Of a stretch of 55,561 bases of DNA, positions 19,334-28,843 are shown in pieces (position 1 is the first letter of the stretch; each line of letters starts with the position of its first letter). The stretch is from the NCBI RefSeq assembly GCF_003481985.1, contig NZ_QUMD01000022.1, forward strand, positions 1 through 55,561, written 5' to 3'. Made by a program: the position numbers and the translations under genes. This DNA is from Clostridium sp. OF09-36 (GTDB lineage Bacteria > Bacillota > Clostridia > Lachnospirales > Lachnospiraceae). The notes beneath the pieces were generated by a model that was given only the letters and a program-made list of their open reading frames with translations, ran no database searches and had not been told where the DNA came from.

Positions 19334-19452
19334 CCTTATTCAGAGTGATGGAGATACAAAGGATCTGTGAAGTCACGGCAACCCCTCACGAAATGCCACA
19401 GGCAGGAGCGTGCGGAAGGTGCCAACCTGAGCGAGAAATCGAGCAATAAGAG
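19334..19452 (+). ncRNA. SAM-I (S-box) riboswitch aptamer
   Basis: The leader carries the conserved S-box pieces in order: CTTATTCAGAGTGATGGAG (start of P1 and P2), CTGTGAAGTCACGGCAACC (kink-turn and core), AGGTGCCAACCTGAGCGAG (P3/P4 side), and the closing P1 strand CAATAAGAGG. It should sense S-adenosylmethionine and shut off metK, the gene for SAM synthesis, when SAM is high. The downstream antiterminator and terminator are described separately. Confidence 0.93.
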
Positions 19453-19504
19453 GATTTGATCAATCAGAAATCAAGTCCGCGGCGTTGCTACGGACTTTTC
19501 TTTT
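19453..19504 (+). terminator. Expression platform of the SAM riboswitch
   Basis: AAGTCCG (19473-19479) pairs with CGGACTT (19491-19497), followed by a T-rich tract: an intrinsic terminator. The alternative antiterminator is visible: GGATTTGAT (19453-19461) can pair with ATCAAGTCC (19470-19478), overlapping the left terminator arm. SAM binding would free the terminator. Confidence 0.85.
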
Positions 19505-19544
19505 TGTTTTATTTCAATATTATATTATTCTAAGGAGGATTTTC

Positions 19545-20732
19545 ATGGAAAAGTTACTGTTTACTTCCGAGTCCGTTACTGAGGGACATCCGGACAAAAT
19601 GTGCGATGCAATCTCCGATGCGATCCTGGATGCGCTGATGGAAAAAGACCCGATGAGCCGTGTAGCGTGCGAGACCTGCACCACCACCGGTCTGGTTATG
19701 GTTATGGGCGAGATCACCACCAATGCTTATGTGGACATTCAGAAGATCGTGCGCGAGACCGTCCGTGAGATCGGCTATGACCGTGCAAAATATGGCTTTG
19801 ACTGCGATACCTGCGGTGTGATCGTGGCACTGGATGAGCAGTCCAAGGATATCGCGCTTGGCGTAGATACCGCACTGGAGAAAAAAGAGAACACCATGGA
19901 TGATGATGCACTGGATGCCATCGGTGCAGGTGACCAGGGTATGATGTTTGGTTTTGCAACCAACGAAACTGAGGAGTACATGCCGTATCCGATCGCACTG
20001 GCTCACAAGCTGGCCCACCAGCTGACCAAGGTCCGCAAGGACGGAACCCTCCGTTACCTTCGTCCGGATGGAAAAACCCAGGTTACCGTAGAGTACGATG
20101 AGAACGGTAAGCCGAAGCGTCTGGATGCAGTCGTTCTTTCTACCCAGCACGACGAGGAAGTAACACAGGAGCAGATCCATGCAGATATCAAGAAGTATGT
20201 ATTCGATGAGATTCTTCCGGCAGAGATGGTAGATGCAGAAACCAAATTCTTCATCAACCCGACCGGCCGTTTCGTAATCGGTGGACCGCACGGAGACAGC
20301 GGACTGACCGGACGTAAGATCATCGTAGACACCTACGGTGGATACGCTCGTCACGGCGGCGGCGCATTCTCCGGTAAGGACTGCACCAAGGTAGACCGTT
20401 CCGCAGCATATGCAGCACGTTACGTTGCAAAGAATATCGTAGCAGCAGGACTGGCTGACAAGTGTGAGATCCAGCTCTCCTATGCGATCGGTGTAGCACA
20501 TCCGACCTCTATCATGGTAGACACCTTCGGAACCGGAAAGCTTTCTAACGAGAAGCTGGTTGAGATGATCCGTGAGAACTTCGACTTAAGACCGGCTGGC
20601 ATCATCAAGATGCTTGACCTGCGCCGACCGATCTACAAGCAGACCGCAGCATACGGTCACTTTGGCCGCACCGATGTAGATCTTCCGTGGGAGAAGCTCG
20701 ACAAGGTTGAGGCACTGAAGGCATATCTCTAA
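19545..20732 (+). CDS. metK: S-adenosylmethionine synthetase
   Basis: Makes SAM from methionine and ATP. 395 residues, normal length, no frame break. Signature motifs are present: FTSESVTEGHPDKMCDAISD at the N-terminus, GAGDQGMMFGFA in the middle, and the P-loop-like GGGAFSGKDCTKVDRS. The true start is ATG 19545, preceded by AAGGAGG; the in-frame upstream codons lie within the riboswitch terminator and are rejected. Expression is controlled by the S-box leader. Confidence 0.97.
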   Translation: MEKLLFTSESVTEGHPDKMCDAISDAILDALMEKDPMSRVACETCTTTGLVMVMGEITTNAYVDIQKIVRETVREIGYDRAKYGFDCDTCGVIVALDEQSKDIALGVDTALEKKENTMDDDALDAIGAGDQGMMFGFATNETEEYMPYPIALAHKLAHQLTKVRKDGTLRYLRPDGKTQVTVEYDENGKPKRLDAVVLSTQHDEEVTQEQIHADIKKYVFDEILPAEMVDAETKFFINPTGRFVIGGPHGDSGLTGRKIIVDTYGGYARHGGGAFSGKDCTKVDRSAAYAARYVAKNIVAAGLADKCEIQLSYAIGVAHPTSIMVDTFGTGKLSNEKLVEMIRENFDLRPAGIIKMLDLRRPIYKQTAAYGHFGRTDVDLPWEKLDKVEALKAYL

Positions 20733-20761
20733 ATAACAATTTAGCACAGTAAGTATCAAAT

Positions 20762-20812
20762 GGGCGAAAGTTTCCACAGCCGCATGCATGGCGGCTGCGG
20801 GAACTTTCGCCC
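20762..20812. terminator. Long hairpin between metK and the NusG-II gene
   Basis: A nearly perfect inverted repeat of about 22 bp (GGGCGAAAGTTTCC... with ...GGGAACTTTCGCCC) lies between the convergent metK and NusG-domain-II genes. It probably serves both as 3' end, although a T tract is lacking. Confidence 0.7.
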
Positions 20813-20837
20813 CTCGTTCGTTATCGTGCGATATTCT

Positions 20838-21185
20838 TTACTCCGGCGCCACAACCTTTGCGATCACGCGGTTTGGCAGGCAGACGATCAATTCTCCGTT
20901 CTGTGATACACGTCCCTGGTGGACACAGACTTTATCCGGGCAGGAGGCTTCGCTGAAGTAAGCAGTTCCGTTTTCGATGATCAAATGATTTGTGCCGCCA
21001 TTTACTCCGTCTATCATGGTGTCGGTATCTTTGGTCAGATCAAACGTTTGTGTGACGTTTCCGTCTACCGTAATCTGCAGCTGTGCGGCTGGCTTTTGAT
21101 GCAGGGTATGGTTGATGAAAAAGCCTGCAGCGGCAACCACAAGAATGAAAAGGACCAGAATCAGTTCCCGTTTCTTTTTTGTCAT
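20838..21185 (-). CDS. NusG domain II-containing membrane-anchored protein
   Basis: A 115-residue protein with one N-terminal transmembrane anchor (ELILVLFILVVAAAGFFIN) and an extracytoplasmic NusG_II (PF07009) domain: QITVDGNVTQTF, DGVNGGTNHLIIENGTAYF, then ASCPDKVCVHQGRVS with two Cys, and ELIVCLPNRVIAKV. Such proteins are often encoded with Gx transporter and ApbE genes in Firmicutes and are suspected of a role in extracytoplasmic redox or flavin chemistry, which remains unproven. The start at 21185 has a GAAAGAGGTG ribosome binding region. It is divergent from the Gx gene 80 bases away, so both may share a control region. Confidence 0.85.
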   Translation of the reverse strand: MTKKKRELILVLFILVVAAAGFFINHTLHQKPAAQLQITVDGNVTQTFDLTKDTDTMIDGVNGGTNHLIIENGTAYFSEASCPDKVCVHQGRVSQNGELIVCLPNRVIAKVVAPE

Positions 21186-21264
21186 GGAAACACCTCTTTC
21201 TGAAAAGTACAGATAATGATATAATGGTGTCGCAACTATAGCACAGATATAAGGAGAAGTCAAT

Positions 21265-21810
21265 TTGGAAAACAGTAAGAAGGAAGGGCGTGCCAAGGGG
21301 CACAATCCTGCAGAAAAAGTGGCTTTATACGGCATCCTGATCGCCCTGGCTTTTATATTCAGTTACGTGGAAGCCCTGATACCGCTTCCGGTGCCGGTTC
21401 CGGGCATGAAGCTGGGACTGGCCAATCTGGTTAATGTCGTAGGGATTTATACGGTGGGAGCGGCAGGAACAATTGCAGTAGGACTGATCCGTATTGTTAT
21501 GGTCGGATTTACGTTCAGTAATCCAGGAAGTATGCTGTATGCGCTGTCTGGCGGAGTTTTAAGCCTTGCAGCCATGGCACTGGCAAAGAAGATGGACTGG
21601 TTCGATAAAACCGGAGTCAGCATCCTGGGCGGTGTGTGTCACAACATTGGCCAGCTTTCCATGGCGGCATGGATCACCGGGACAGCTAGTGTGTTTTCGT
21701 ATCTGCCGGTTCTTTTAGTGGCTGGCGTGATCACTGGAGCAGTCATTGGTCTTTTGGGAGGTCTGGTGACGGAGCGGATCGCACCGGTGGTTTCTGGAAT
21801 GAAGAGGTAA
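21265..21810 (+). CDS. Gx transporter family protein (heptaprenyl diphosphate synthase component I-like)
   Basis: A 181-residue integral membrane protein of PF07456. After a charged N-terminus it has about five hydrophobic segments, including YGILIALAFIFSYVEALIPL, then PVPGMKLGLANLVNVVGIY and LSGGVLSLAAMALAKK. The family resembles ECF transporter S components and was once labelled heptaprenyl diphosphate synthase subunit I. The substrate is unknown. A TTG start at 21265 with AAGGAG eight bases upstream is the only well-placed start. It is divergent from the NusG-II gene, and ApbE lies downstream beyond galT, a grouping seen elsewhere in Clostridia. The 250 bases to galT contain no recognisable gene. 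Confidence 0.85.
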   Translation: MENSKKEGRAKGHNPAEKVALYGILIALAFIFSYVEALIPLPVPVPGMKLGLANLVNVVGIYTVGAAGTIAVGLIRIVMVGFTFSNPGSMLYALSGGVLSLAAMALAKKMDWFDKTGVSILGGVCHNIGQLSMAAWITGTASVFSYLPVLLVAGVITGAVIGLLGGLVTERIAPVVSGMKR

Positions 21811-22065
21811 AAAATGGTAACTCCTGTTGTGTGCTGTAAGGCAGAGTGGACGAAAAAATCATACAGCAGAGAAATTCGTAGACATGCTAAAGATTATTCT
21901 ATAGAATTCCGCAGAAAAAATGATTATACTGAGTCTATAAGCTGTCTGGAGCAACTGGAACAAAAGGACCGTTGCAAGGCAGGAAACAAGAGGTTTATAG
22001 TAAGTGTGTGGCAGTGCTGAGGGGCAACAAAGAACTGTCATGCGTGAAAATGGGGAGGCAATCGT

Positions 22066-23573
22066 ATGGTTTACACTGCAATCAAAAAACTGGTGCAATA
22101 TGGTCTGGATACTGGGCTGATCACAGAGACAGACCGCATTTACGCAACAAACCAGCTGTTAGAGGCATTGAAGCTTGAGGAATATGAGGAGCCGGAGGAA
22201 ACTTTTGGTGAGATTAATCTGGAGGAAACATTAAAAGAACTTCTGGATTATGCCTGTGAACAGGGCATCATCGAAAACAGCATTGCTTACCGCGACCTGT
22301 TTGATGCAAAGCTGATGAATTGCCTGATGCCGCGCCCGTCGGAGGTGGAGCGTGTGTTCTGGACCCGTTACCAGGAGGGCGGTCCGGAAGCAGCTACGGA
22401 TTATTTCTACAAGCTGAGCCAGGATTCGGATTATATCCGCCGTTACCGTGTATGCAAGGACCAGAAGTGGGTGACCAGTACACCATACGGCGATCTGGAC
22501 ATTACCATCAACCTGTCCAAGCCGGAGAAGGATCCGAAGGCCATTGCGGCTGCAAAACTGGCAAAACAGAGTGGTTACCCGAAGTGCCTGCTCTGCATGG
22601 AAAATGAGGGATATGCCGGACGTTTAAACCATCCGGCAAGAAATAACCACCGCATTATCCGCATTACGGTGAATGAGAGCCGCTGGGGCTTCCAGTATTC
22701 CCCGTATGTATATTATAATGAGCACTGCATTGTCTTCAATGGTCAGCATACCCCGATGAAGATCGACCGCTCTGCGTTCGTGAAGCTGTTCGATTTTGTA
22801 AAGCAGTTTCCGCACTATTTCCTGGGATCCAATGCTGATCTGCCAATCGTAGGCGGTTCGATCTTAAGCCACGATCATTTCCAGGGCGGTCATTATACAT
22901 TTGCCATGCGAAGGCCGGACTGGAGCAGGAATTTACGATTTCTGGTTTTGAAGATGTCCAGGCAGGCATTGTGCACTGGCCAATGTCGGTACTGCGTCTG
23001 CGTGGAGAAAAGCCGGAGCGCCTGATCGACCTGGGCGAGAAGGTGTTAACGGCATGGCGCAGCTACACCGATGAAGACGCATTTATTTATGCGGAAACGG
23101 ATGGAGAGCCTCATAACACCATTACGCCGATCGCGCGCAAAAATGGGGCTTATTATGAATTGGATCTGGTGCTGCGCAACAACATCACAACAGAGGAGTT
23201 CCCGCTGGGCGTTTACCATCCGCACCAGGAGCTGCACCACATCAAGAAAGAGAATATCGGTTTGATCGAGGTGATGGGTCTTGCTGTCCTTCCGTCCCGC
23301 TTAAAGGACGAGCTGGCAAAGCTGGCTGATGCGATCGTAGAAGGCAAAGACATCCACTCCGATGAAGTGCTTGAAAAGCATGCGGACTGGGTAGACGAAT
23401 TCCGCCCGAATTATGCTTCGATCACCCGCGAAAATGTAGATGGAATCCTGCGGGAAGAGGTCGGAAAGGTATTTGCACGCGTTCTGGAGGATGCAGGAGT
23501 GTACAAGTGTACGCCGGAAGGCAGAGAGGCTTTCGGACGGTTCCTGGCATCGGTGGGATTTGAAAAAAAGTAA
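22066..23573 (+). CDS. galT: UDP-glucose--hexose-1-phosphate uridylyltransferase (class II), one-base frameshift
   Basis: Leloir pathway enzyme exchanging UMP between UDP-glucose and galactose-1-phosphate. About 502 residues after repair, the size of the Firmicutes class II enzyme. The active-site neighbourhood ILSHDHFQGGHYTFAM (His-x-His) is visible, as are FPHYFLGSNADLPIVGGS and a C-terminal LHHIKKENIGLIEVMGLAVL segment. The frame breaks at about 22904, just after HYTFAM: the reading should continue AKAGLEQEFTISGFEDVQAG, and one G restored in ATG-GCG repairs it. The start at 22066 has a GGGGAGG site. No galK or galE is adjacent. Confidence 0.92.
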
Positions 23574-23632
23574 AAAATAAAATTGCAATGATTCTTGAAA
23601 TGAACCCAATTCATTGTGCTCAGAAAAAGGAA

Positions 23633-23721
23633 CACAGGAATTTAGATCATCCTGTGTGAGAAAAGAAACAGATAAATAAATGGACGAAAAAAGAATGCTG
23701 GCTTTCCAACATTCTTTTTTT
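23633..23721 (+). terminator. Two hairpins downstream of galT
   Basis: A 7-bp hairpin (CACAGGA 23633-23639 with TCCTGTG 23650-23656) is followed by a stronger one, AAAAAAGAATG (23687-23697) with CATTCTTTTTT (23710-23720), ending in a T run; the second is a good bidirectional intrinsic terminator. The rest of the 371-base gap before apbE shows no gene. Confidence 0.75.
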
Positions 23722-23944
23722 GTGCTATGATGAATTGGTCTGTGCGCTGGTCTGGAAATGAATTTCTGTGCAAATGCGGGCAAAGCAATGCAGAAATTGC
23801 GATGTCATGAAATGCAGAAAAACGCGAAAATGCAGTCTGTGCAGGTCTGGATAGCAGACGGATACGAAACAAGAAAAGAATAAGAAAAAGAAATGTTGCA
23901 GTTGTATCATATTTATGTGACTGTAGCAAAGAATCGGGTGAAAC

Positions 23945-24991
23945 ATGAAGAGAACAAGTTGCGTTCTTCTGGCGGCAGCCTCCGCTCTGTTACTGGCGGG
24001 CTGCTCCGAAAACGGGCAGAAGCTGACGGCTTACGATGCGCAGTATCTGGATTATTTTGATACGATCACAAGCATCACGATCTGCGCGGCGAGTGAAGAA
24101 CAATTTCAGGAATATAAGAGTCTGGCAGAGGAAACGCTGGAAAAATATCATGAACTGTTTGATATTTATGACAATTACGATGGCGTGAATAACATCAAGA
24201 CCATCAATGATAATGCGGGAATCGCCCCGGTAACGGTAGATCCGGAGATTCTGGATCTGCTGGAGTTTTCCCGGCAGGAATACGAGGAGACCGGCGGAAA
24301 GGTGAATGTGGCGATGGGAAGCGTGCTTTCTATCTGGCACGAATACCGGGAGGAAGGCATGGCAGATCCGGACAGTGCACGGGTGCCAGATCTTGTGGAG
24401 TTGGAAAAAGCAGCACAGCATACGGATTTCGAACAGATCCAGATTGACAGGGGAGCATTGACCGTGTATCTTCCAGACGAAGAAATGAGTCTGGACGTGG
24501 GAGCCATTGCCAAGGGCTATGCAACCAAACGTCTGGCAGAAACATTGAAAGAAGCCGGTGTCACTTCCGCACTTCTGAGCCTTGGCGGCAACGTGGAAAC
24601 CATCGGTCTGAAGGCAGATGGCAAGCCGTGGCGGGTCGGCGTCCAGAACCCGGATACCAGCGCGGCAAAATCGTATCTGCATGTGTTAAAGCTTGCAGAC
24701 ACCTGCCTCGTTACCAGCGGAACCTACCAGCGTTACTATGAGGTAGATGGCGTTCGGTATCATCACATCATTGATCCGGATAGCCTGATGCCGGAAAATA
24801 TCTATGACTCTGTTACCATCTTATGCAGCGATAGCGCAAAGGCAGATGCGCTTTCTACAGCGGTCTTCAATATGAAGCCGGAAGAGGGTATGAAATTTGT
24901 GGAATCTTTGGACGGAGTCGAAGCCTTGTGGGTATATCCTGATGGCAAAGAAACGCAGAGCAGCGGATTTGCGGCATATGTGGACCAGTAA
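23945..24991 (+). CDS. apbE: FAD:protein FMN transferase (ApbE-type lipoprotein)
   Basis: Covalently attaches FMN to Thr or Ser of extracytoplasmic flavoproteins, using FAD and Mg2+. 348 residues. Residues 1-20 are a lipoprotein signal with the lipobox LLAGCSEN (acylated Cys). ApbE motifs: YLDYFDTITSITI near the start, EMSLDVGAIAKGYATKRLAE, SALLSLGGNVETIG, and the C-terminal VTSGTYQRYYEVDGVRYHHI followed by IDP (metal site). No FMN-binding target such as RnfG/NqrC is in the window. Gx and NusG-II genes upstream fit a shared flavin or redox theme. The start codon has only a weak ribosome binding site. Confidence 0.92.
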   Translation: MKRTSCVLLAAASALLLAGCSENGQKLTAYDAQYLDYFDTITSITICAASEEQFQEYKSLAEETLEKYHELFDIYDNYDGVNNIKTINDNAGIAPVTVDPEILDLLEFSRQEYEETGGKVNVAMGSVLSIWHEYREEGMADPDSARVPDLVELEKAAQHTDFEQIQIDRGALTVYLPDEEMSLDVGAIAKGYATKRLAETLKEAGVTSALLSLGGNVETIGLKADGKPWRVGVQNPDTSAAKSYLHVLKLADTCLVTSGTYQRYYEVDGVRYHHIIDPDSLMPENIYDSVTILCSDSAKADALSTAVFNMKPEEGMKFVESLDGVEALWVYPDGKETQSSGFAAYVDQ

Positions 24992-25102
24992 TTGTGACAT
25001 AAGAAAATGCATACGATCCATGTAGGAACTGTGTGGGAGATGGTTTTGGGAAAGCAAGCCGCTGGAAATGAGAAAAAGGGAAATCGGAGGATACAAAAAG
25101 AT

Positions 25103-26034
25103 ATGGAACCATCAACACATAAATCGGGAAAAACCGCGAGAAACAGCTTTATGCTGCTTCTTGCAGCCCTGGTCTGGGGTGTGGCATTTGTGGCGCAGAG
25201 TGAAGGACTCAATTATGTAAAAACCTTTACCTTCAATACCTGCAGATTTTTGCTTGGCGGGGCAGTCCTGATCCCGTGCATCTTATTTTTGCACGGAAGA
25301 AAAGACAGCATGTGGCAGACACTGACAGCAGAAGAAAAAAAGAAGCAGACCCGCATGGGAATCATCGGCGGCATCTGCTGTGGCACGATCCTGTGCCTGG
25401 CAAGCTGCCTTCAGCAGTTTGGCATTGGCCAGACAACGGTGGGAAAAGCCGGGTTTATCACGACACTGTATATCATCATTGTGCCATTTATGGGCCTTTT
25501 CTTAAAGCGAAAAATCGGGCTGAATATTTGGATCAGCGCAGTGATCGCGGCAGTCGGCATGTACTTTTTATGCATCACCGAATCCTTCTCCATTGGAGCA
25601 GGAGACCGGTTGGTGTTACTTTGTTCCGTTGTTTTTTCTGTCCATATCCTGGTGATCGATTATTTTTCTCCGAGGCAGATGGCGTCGTGATCTCCTGCGT
25701 CCAGTTCTTTACGGCAGGAGTGATCGCGAGTGTGCCGATGCTCCTGTTTGACCATCCGACCTGGAGCGCGATCGTGGCAGCAGCAGCCCCAATCCTTTAT
25801 GCGGGCGTTATGTCCTGTGGTGTAGGTTACACGCTTCAGGTCGTAGCCCAGAATGGCGTAGACCCGACGGTCGCATCCCTGCTCTTAAGTCTGGAATCCG
25901 TATTTTCCGTGCTGGCCGGTTGGATCATTCTGGGCCAGAAACTTTCCGGAAGAGAACTCTTCGGATGTGTCTTGGTGTTCGCAGCGGTATTGCTGGTGCA
26001 GATACCGACCGAGAAGTTGTTTAAAGTGAAGTAA
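25103..26034 (+). CDS. EamA/DMT-family transporter, one-base frameshift
   Basis: Ten-helix drug/metabolite transporter family. About 310 residues after repair, with two EamA halves: the first begins FMLLLAALVWGVAFVAQSEG, the second VISCVQFFTAGVIASVPMLL and ends with the classic SLESVFSVLAGWIILGQKLS. Substrate unknown, probably a metabolite exporter. The frame breaks at about 25671: DYFSP should continue EADGVVISCVQFF, needing one G in CCG-GAG. The start at 25103 has a GGAGGA site eleven bases upstream. Its 3' end overlaps the convergent MATE gene by 14 bases. Confidence 0.85.
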
Positions 26035-27367
26035 CAATATTGTTCGATATTTTCTTCAGGCAGTAAAAGCACGTCGGCGCAATATAGCAGCACGCCGCGA
26101 TCCAGGCGGTCTGGTCTGCAAAGCAGATGGCGGTATAACCAAAAGTGCCGACAAAAACCATGCACACGATGGTGCGGGCAATCATCTCGGTGACACCGGA
26201 GAAGAAAGCTCTTCCGGAATGTCCCAGTCCCTGCGTGACCATACGGGTGACATTTAAGATGCCGAGACTCCAGTAGAAATAGCCCATGCAGCGCAGATAC
26301 TGTGCGGATGCATCGAGGACACCGGCGGCGTCTTTGCTCACAAAGATCATGGAGAGCGGACGGCCTGCAAAAATCAGGATGATACCGGCAAAAATTCCGT
26401 ATCCAACTCCGACTGCAATGCCTTCCCAAAGTCCCTTGCGGATGCGGTCAAATTTTCCGGCACCATAGTTCTGGCTGCAGAAGACGGAAACCGAGGTGGC
26501 AATGGCATCAAACGGGCACATAGTAAACTGCTTGAGCTTTGCGCCGGCAGTGAATGCGGCAACGTAATCGCCGCCAAGTCCGTTGTTGGCTGACTGCATG
26601 ACCATGCTGCCAATGGCGGTAATGGAATACTGCAGTCCGGTTGGGAGTCCCATGGAGAGCAATTCTGCGACAGCGTCTTTGCTGACCACGCGGTTTTCTT
26701 TGGAGAGCCATAAAACTTCCATTTTCCGCACAATGACGATCAGGCAGAGAATTCCGCTGACTGCCTGGGAAGCAATCGTGGCAAAGGCCGCGCCTGCACA
26801 TCCCCATCCTGCAACGATGATAAAAAACAGATCCAGAAAAATATTCAGCACAGCGGAGAATGCAAGAAACAGAAATGGTGTCCGGCTGTCTCCGACGGCC
26901 CGCAGGATGCTGGAAAGGTAGTTGTAAAGCAGCGTAAAGGGCAGGCCCAGGAAAATGATCATCAGGTAGGAGTAAGCGTTGTCGTAAATGTCGCTTTTAA
27001 CAGAAAGTACCTGAAGAATCCGCGGACAAAGCAGGGCGCAGAGTGCGGTGATGATACATGCAATGGCTGCAGTCACAATGGCACCATTGAAAATGATTTT
27101 TTTCATGTGCGCAAGATCACCCGCACCAAAATATTTTGCTACGGGAATTCCAAAACCGGTACAGCTTCCCATACAAAAGCCGAGGACCATGAACTGGACA
27201 CTGGTGCTGGCCCCGACGCTGGCCAGTGCCTGTGCACCAAGATTCTGGCCGACAATGGCGGCATCAATGATATTGTAGGTCTGCTGCAGGAGGTTGCCGA
27301 CCAGAAGCGGAAAAGCAAACTGCAGCATCACCCGTAAGGGGTTGCCTTTAGTCATAGAACTGGACAT
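26021..27367 (-). CDS. MATE family efflux transporter
   Basis: A 448-residue protein with twelve predicted membrane segments in two homologous halves; the N-terminus (TKGNPLRVMLQFAFPLLVGN, LLQQTYNIIDAAIVGQNLG) is characteristic of bacterial MATE exporters of the clostridial group. It exchanges cations or drugs for Na+ or H+; substrate unknown. Frame intact. ATG 27367 is preceded by AGGAAGA; a second in-frame ATG lies four codons downstream. The 5' side is separated from argG by a strong terminator, so it must have its own promoter in the short gap. Confidence 0.9.
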   Translation of the reverse strand: MSSSMTKGNPLRVMLQFAFPLLVGNLLQQTYNIIDAAIVGQNLGAQALASVGASTSVQFMVLGFCMGSCTGFGIPVAKYFGAGDLAHMKKIIFNGAIVTAAIACIITALCALLCPRILQVLSVKSDIYDNAYSYLMIIFLGLPFTLLYNYLSSILRAVGDSRTPFLFLAFSAVLNIFLDLFFIIVAGWGCAGAAFATIASQAVSGILCLIVIVRKMEVLWLSKENRVVSKDAVAELLSMGLPTGLQYSITAIGSMVMQSANNGLGGDYVAAFTAGAKLKQFTMCPFDAIATSVSVFCSQNYGAGKFDRIRKGLWEGIAVGVGYGIFAGIILIFAGRPLSMIFVSKDAAGVLDASAQYLRCMGYFYWSLGILNVTRMVTQGLGHSGRAFFSGVTEMIARTIVCMVFVGTFGYTAICFADQTAWIAACCYIAPTCFYCLKKISNNIVTSL

Positions 27368-27401
27368 AGTAGAATCTTCCTTTTTTTATATTTATGGTTG
27401 C

Positions 27402-27442
27402 AGAACCCGAAAAAGCCGCTTTAGCGGCTTTTTTCGGGTTCT
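27402..27442. terminator. Terminator after argG
   Basis: A 19-20 bp inverted repeat (27402-27420 with 27423-27442) with A and T runs inside the arms. It ends the minus-strand argG transcript and insulates the MATE gene. Confidence 0.85.
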
Positions 27443-27458
27443 ATATCATAGTTACGTC

Positions 27459-28686
27459 TTATTTTGTCTCGTTTTTCTTCAGTTCAGCCATCTTCATTGC
27501 GCGAACCTTAAGCGGCAGTCCGAACAGGGTGATGAAGCCGTCTGCGTCGTGGTGGTCGTAAAGGTCACCGGTGGTGAAGGATGCCAGGGACTCGCTGTAT
27601 AAGGAGTAGGGGGAAGTGGTACCAGCCTTGATGATGTTGCCCTTGTACAGTTTGAATTTGACTTCACCGGTTACATATTCCTGGGTGGAGGTTACGAATG
27701 CCTGGATGGCCTCGCGCAACGGAGTGAACCATTTGCCCTCGTAAACAACCTGAGCCAGCTTATCGCCCATCTCTTTCTTAACTTCCATGGTAGCGCGGTC
27801 AAGAACCAGCTCCTCTAACTGCTTGTGAGCTTCCATGAGGATGGTTCCGCCAGGAGTCTCATAAACACCGCGGGATTTCATGCCGACTACACGGTTCTCT
27901 ACGATATCGACGATACCGATGCCGTGCTTGCCGCCCAGCTCGTTTAACTTGCGGATGATATCAGCAACCTTCATCTTCTCGCCGTTTACGCTGGTCGGAA
28001 CACCTTTCTCGAGGTCATGGTAACATACTCGCCCTGGTCCGGTGCTTTCTCCGGGCTTACGCCGAGTACCAGAAGGTGATCGTAGTTCGGCTCATTTGCC
28101 GGATCCTCTAACTCTAGGCCCTCATGGCTGATGTGCCATAAGTTACGGTCACGGCTGTAGCTGCTGTCTGCTGCGAACGGAAGGTCGATGCCGTGCTGCT
28201 TGCAGTACTCGATCTCGTCTTCACGGGACTGCATGGTCCATACATCGGTCATACGCCATGGAGCGATGATCTTGATGTCCGGAGCCAGTGCCTTGATGCC
28301 AAGCTCGAAACGGATCTGGTCATTGCCTTTGCCGGTTGCACCGTGCAGATAGCAACAGCGCCTTCTTTTCTTGCAATCTCAACGAGGCGTTTTGCGATAG
28401 CCGGACGGGCCATGGAAGTACCTAACAGGTATTTGTTCTCATAGGTAGCGTTTGCCTGTACGCATGGAACGATGTAGTTCTCAGCAAAATCATCTACCAG
28501 ATCTTCGATGTATAATTTGGAAGCGCCGGAAAGCTTTGCTCTTTCCTGAAGACCCTCTAACTCACTGCCCTGACCACAGTCGATGCAGCAGCATACAACA
28601 TCATAATCGAAATGCTCCTTTAACCACGGAATGATTGCGGTGGTATCCAGACCGCCGGAATATGCAAGAACAACTTTCTCTTTCAT
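27459..28686 (-). CDS. argG: Argininosuccinate synthase, two one-base frameshifts
   Basis: Joins citrulline and aspartate with ATP in arginine synthesis. About 409 residues after repair. The N-terminus KVVLAYSGGLDTTAIIPWL carries the ATP pyrophosphatase P-loop (SGGLDTT). The frame breaks twice: near 28341, where VAIC should continue HGATGKGNDQIRFELGIKAL, and near 28011, where EYVTMT should continue FEKGVPTSVNGEKMKVADII. One base restored at each place (C in TGC-CAC, T in ACC-TTC) gives one full-length protein, so errors are likelier than a pseudogene. ATG 28686 has AAGGAGG. It is divergent from the argC operon and shares its regulatory region. argH is not in the window. Confidence 0.93.
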
Positions 28687-28756
28687 CTCAAAATCCTCCT
28701 TGAGTAGTCTATAAAAATGTATGTTTTGAATTTCCCTTGTCATGTAAGACTTCATA

Positions 28757-28785
28757 AATATACAACAGTTTTTCGGATTATGCAA
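28757..28785 (-). promoter_or_regulatory. Promoter of argG
   Basis: On the minus strand TTGCAT (28780-28785) and TATATT (28757-28762) are separated by 17 bases. The -35 lies inside box 1 of the operator array. Confidence 0.7.
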
Positions 28786-28829
28786 GACTAAATTGCATAT
28801 TTTTCAAAAAAAGATTGCATATTATGCAA
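28771..28829. promoter_or_regulatory. Three phased operator-like boxes between argG and argC
   Basis: Three 15-bp sequences start exactly 22 bases apart: TTTCGGATTATGCAA (28771), TTGCATATTTTTCAA (28793) and TTGCATATTATGCAA (28815). The third is a perfect palindrome; the others match it at 12 and 12 of 15 positions. The spacing is about two helical turns, as for tandem ARG boxes bound by ArgR hexamers, and the TGCAT half-site resembles the TGAAT half-site of such boxes. Boxes 1 and 3 contain the -35 elements of the two divergent promoters. ArgR binding is inference. Confidence 0.65.
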
Positions 28830-28843
28830 AACAGATGTATAAT
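28815..28843 (+). promoter_or_regulatory. Promoter of the argC operon
   Basis: TTGCAT (28815-28820), 17-base spacer, TATAAT (28838-28843). The -35 lies inside operator box 3. It would give a leader of about 235 bases before argC; a second weaker candidate (TTGACA at 29029-29034 with TGTATA at 29053-29058) lies closer. I see no T-box motif or other gene in this leader. Confidence 0.7.

Noticed and set aside
19554..20501. Minus-strand open frame of 315 codons
   Set aside because: It is entirely antisense to metK and Cys-rich in a manner caused by metK codon usage; no independent evidence.
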